Origin: Micromonospora eburnea
GTDB taxonomy: Bacteria; Actinomycetota; Actinomycetes; Mycobacteriales; Micromonosporaceae
Assembly (NCBI RefSeq): GCF_900090225.1
Contig: NZ_FMHY01000002.1
Location: 6,138,001-6,202,000, forward strand
DNA length: 64,000 nt
Direction: 5' to 3'
Shown: positions 63,556-64,000 of the stretch, in pieces
How the letters are laid out: each line of letters opens with the position of its first letter
Position numbering within the stretch: the first letter of the stretch is position 1
Translations under genes and position numbers: made by a program
The notes under the pieces: generated by a model
Database searches by the model: none
What the model saw: only the letters and a program-made list of their open reading frames with translations
What the model was told of the DNA's origin: nothing

Positions 63556-64000
63556 ATGCGCGACGACGAGTACCCCACCCCCCTGTCCGACCCGGAGGCG
63601 GAGGGACTGCCCGACACCGCCGACGACGACTCCACGGCCGACGACGACGTCCTGACCGGACGCGAGGCGGACGGCCCGGAGCCGGCCCAACTTCCCGCCG
63701 ACCGCGACCCGGTGGCGGTGGACCGCTTCGGCACCACGGCCGAGGAGCAGCTCGACGGCGAGTCGCTGGACTACAAGCTCCAGCGGGAGGCGTACGAGCG
63801 GCCCGTCAACGATCCGCTCGCCGGCGCGGTCGACCCGGGCATCGCCGCCGAGGCGGACAGCGATGAGGCGGCCGCGCAGGCCCAGTTCGACGCGGACGTG
63901 ATCGACCCGGGGCCGACCTCCGACCCGCACTCGGCGGTCTCCCTCTACGACCACGGCCAGCTCGGCGCCGTCGCAGACCGCCAGGTGGGCCGGCTGGTCG
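63556..64000 (+). CDS. DUF5709 protein, C-terminus cut off
   Basis: An open frame from ATG at 63556 runs off the window (148 codons seen). It is acidic, with clusters such as TADDDSTADDDV. The block RFGTTAEEQLDGESLDYKLQREAYE near residue 57 (split here as RFGTTAEEQ and LDYKLQRE) matches the DUF5709 family. No function is known; no signal peptide or helix in the visible part. Confidence 0.7.
   Translation, partial: MRDDEYPTPLSDPEAEGLPDTADDDSTADDDVLTGREADGPEPAQLPADRDPVAVDRFGTTAEEQLDGESLDYKLQREAYERPVNDPLAGAVDPGIAAEADSDEAAAQAQFDADVIDPGPTSDPHSAVSLYDHGQLGAVADRQVGRLV

Overview
The window is chromosomal DNA of a very GC-rich actinobacterium, most likely Micromonospora or a close relative (Micromonosporaceae). 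The grounds are: uniformly high GC with strong third-position bias; many GTG and some TTG starts; two WhiB proteins; a sigma-R/RsrA pair; a nickel superoxide dismutase with its maturation protease; the fused E2-E1 2-oxoglutarate dehydrogenase of actinomycetes; ribosomal protein bL37; and intergenic palindromes that I recall from this family. I see no rRNA, tRNA, insertion sequence, prophage or CRISPR array. It reads as core chromosome with a few accessory genes.

Layout. 0-7.4 kb (mostly minus) is membrane and lipid related: fatty acid desaturase, a giant zinc-ribbon membrane protein, CutA, a PlsC-type acyltransferase and a frameshifted patatin. 7.6-11 kb holds a PknB-type kinase, a GT4 glycosyltransferase and a three-BON protein. 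11.2-15.2 kb is an MprA/MprB-like two-component system followed by an HtrA/PepD-like protease. 15.2-18.5 kb has a PadR/DUF4097 pair with a self-operator and an OlsB/OlsA-like pair for ornithine lipid. 18.7-30 kb is central metabolism and transport: hotdog protein, ABC exporter, 2-oxoglutarate dehydrogenase, TetR/GNAT pair, pta-ackA. 30-36.3 kb has a lipoprotein hydrolase, a nucleotidyltransferase, a zinc-type dehydrogenase, malic enzyme, divergent sodX/sodN and a frameshifted anti-sigma factor.

36.3-42.2 kb carries a diacylglycerol-kinase-like protein, whiB1, and a sulfur assimilation operon (Cys-containing leader peptide, sulfite reductase, 52-residue zinc ribbon, CysH, CbiX-like chelatase) whose structural genes overlap one another. 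42.4-51.8 kb has a GT39 enzyme, PdtaS-like kinase, SIS protein, TPR protein, TetR-controlled MFS pump and a GNAT. 51.8-58.4 kb (biotinylated carrier, bL37, rsrA, sigR, hydrolase, whiB, SRAP, aroA, rsgA) resembles, as far as I remember it, the M. tuberculosis Rv3219-Rv3228 region, with the PdtaS and WhiB1 orthologues displaced several kilobases. 58.5-64 kb has hisN, an EamA-like transporter, a GT1 enzyme, an SDR, a STAS/ATPase protein and the start of a DUF5709 gene.

The most informative signals beyond gene calls are: a textbook sigma-R promoter in front of an extended sigma-R isoform; the leader-controlled sulfur operon with a tiny zinc-ribbon gene inside it; two single-base frameshifts, both at short G/C runs, each splitting an otherwise intact family member; dyads at three regulator genes that look like self-operators; and several perfect-stem intergenic hairpins. 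I did not find a clearly new defence or biosynthetic system.
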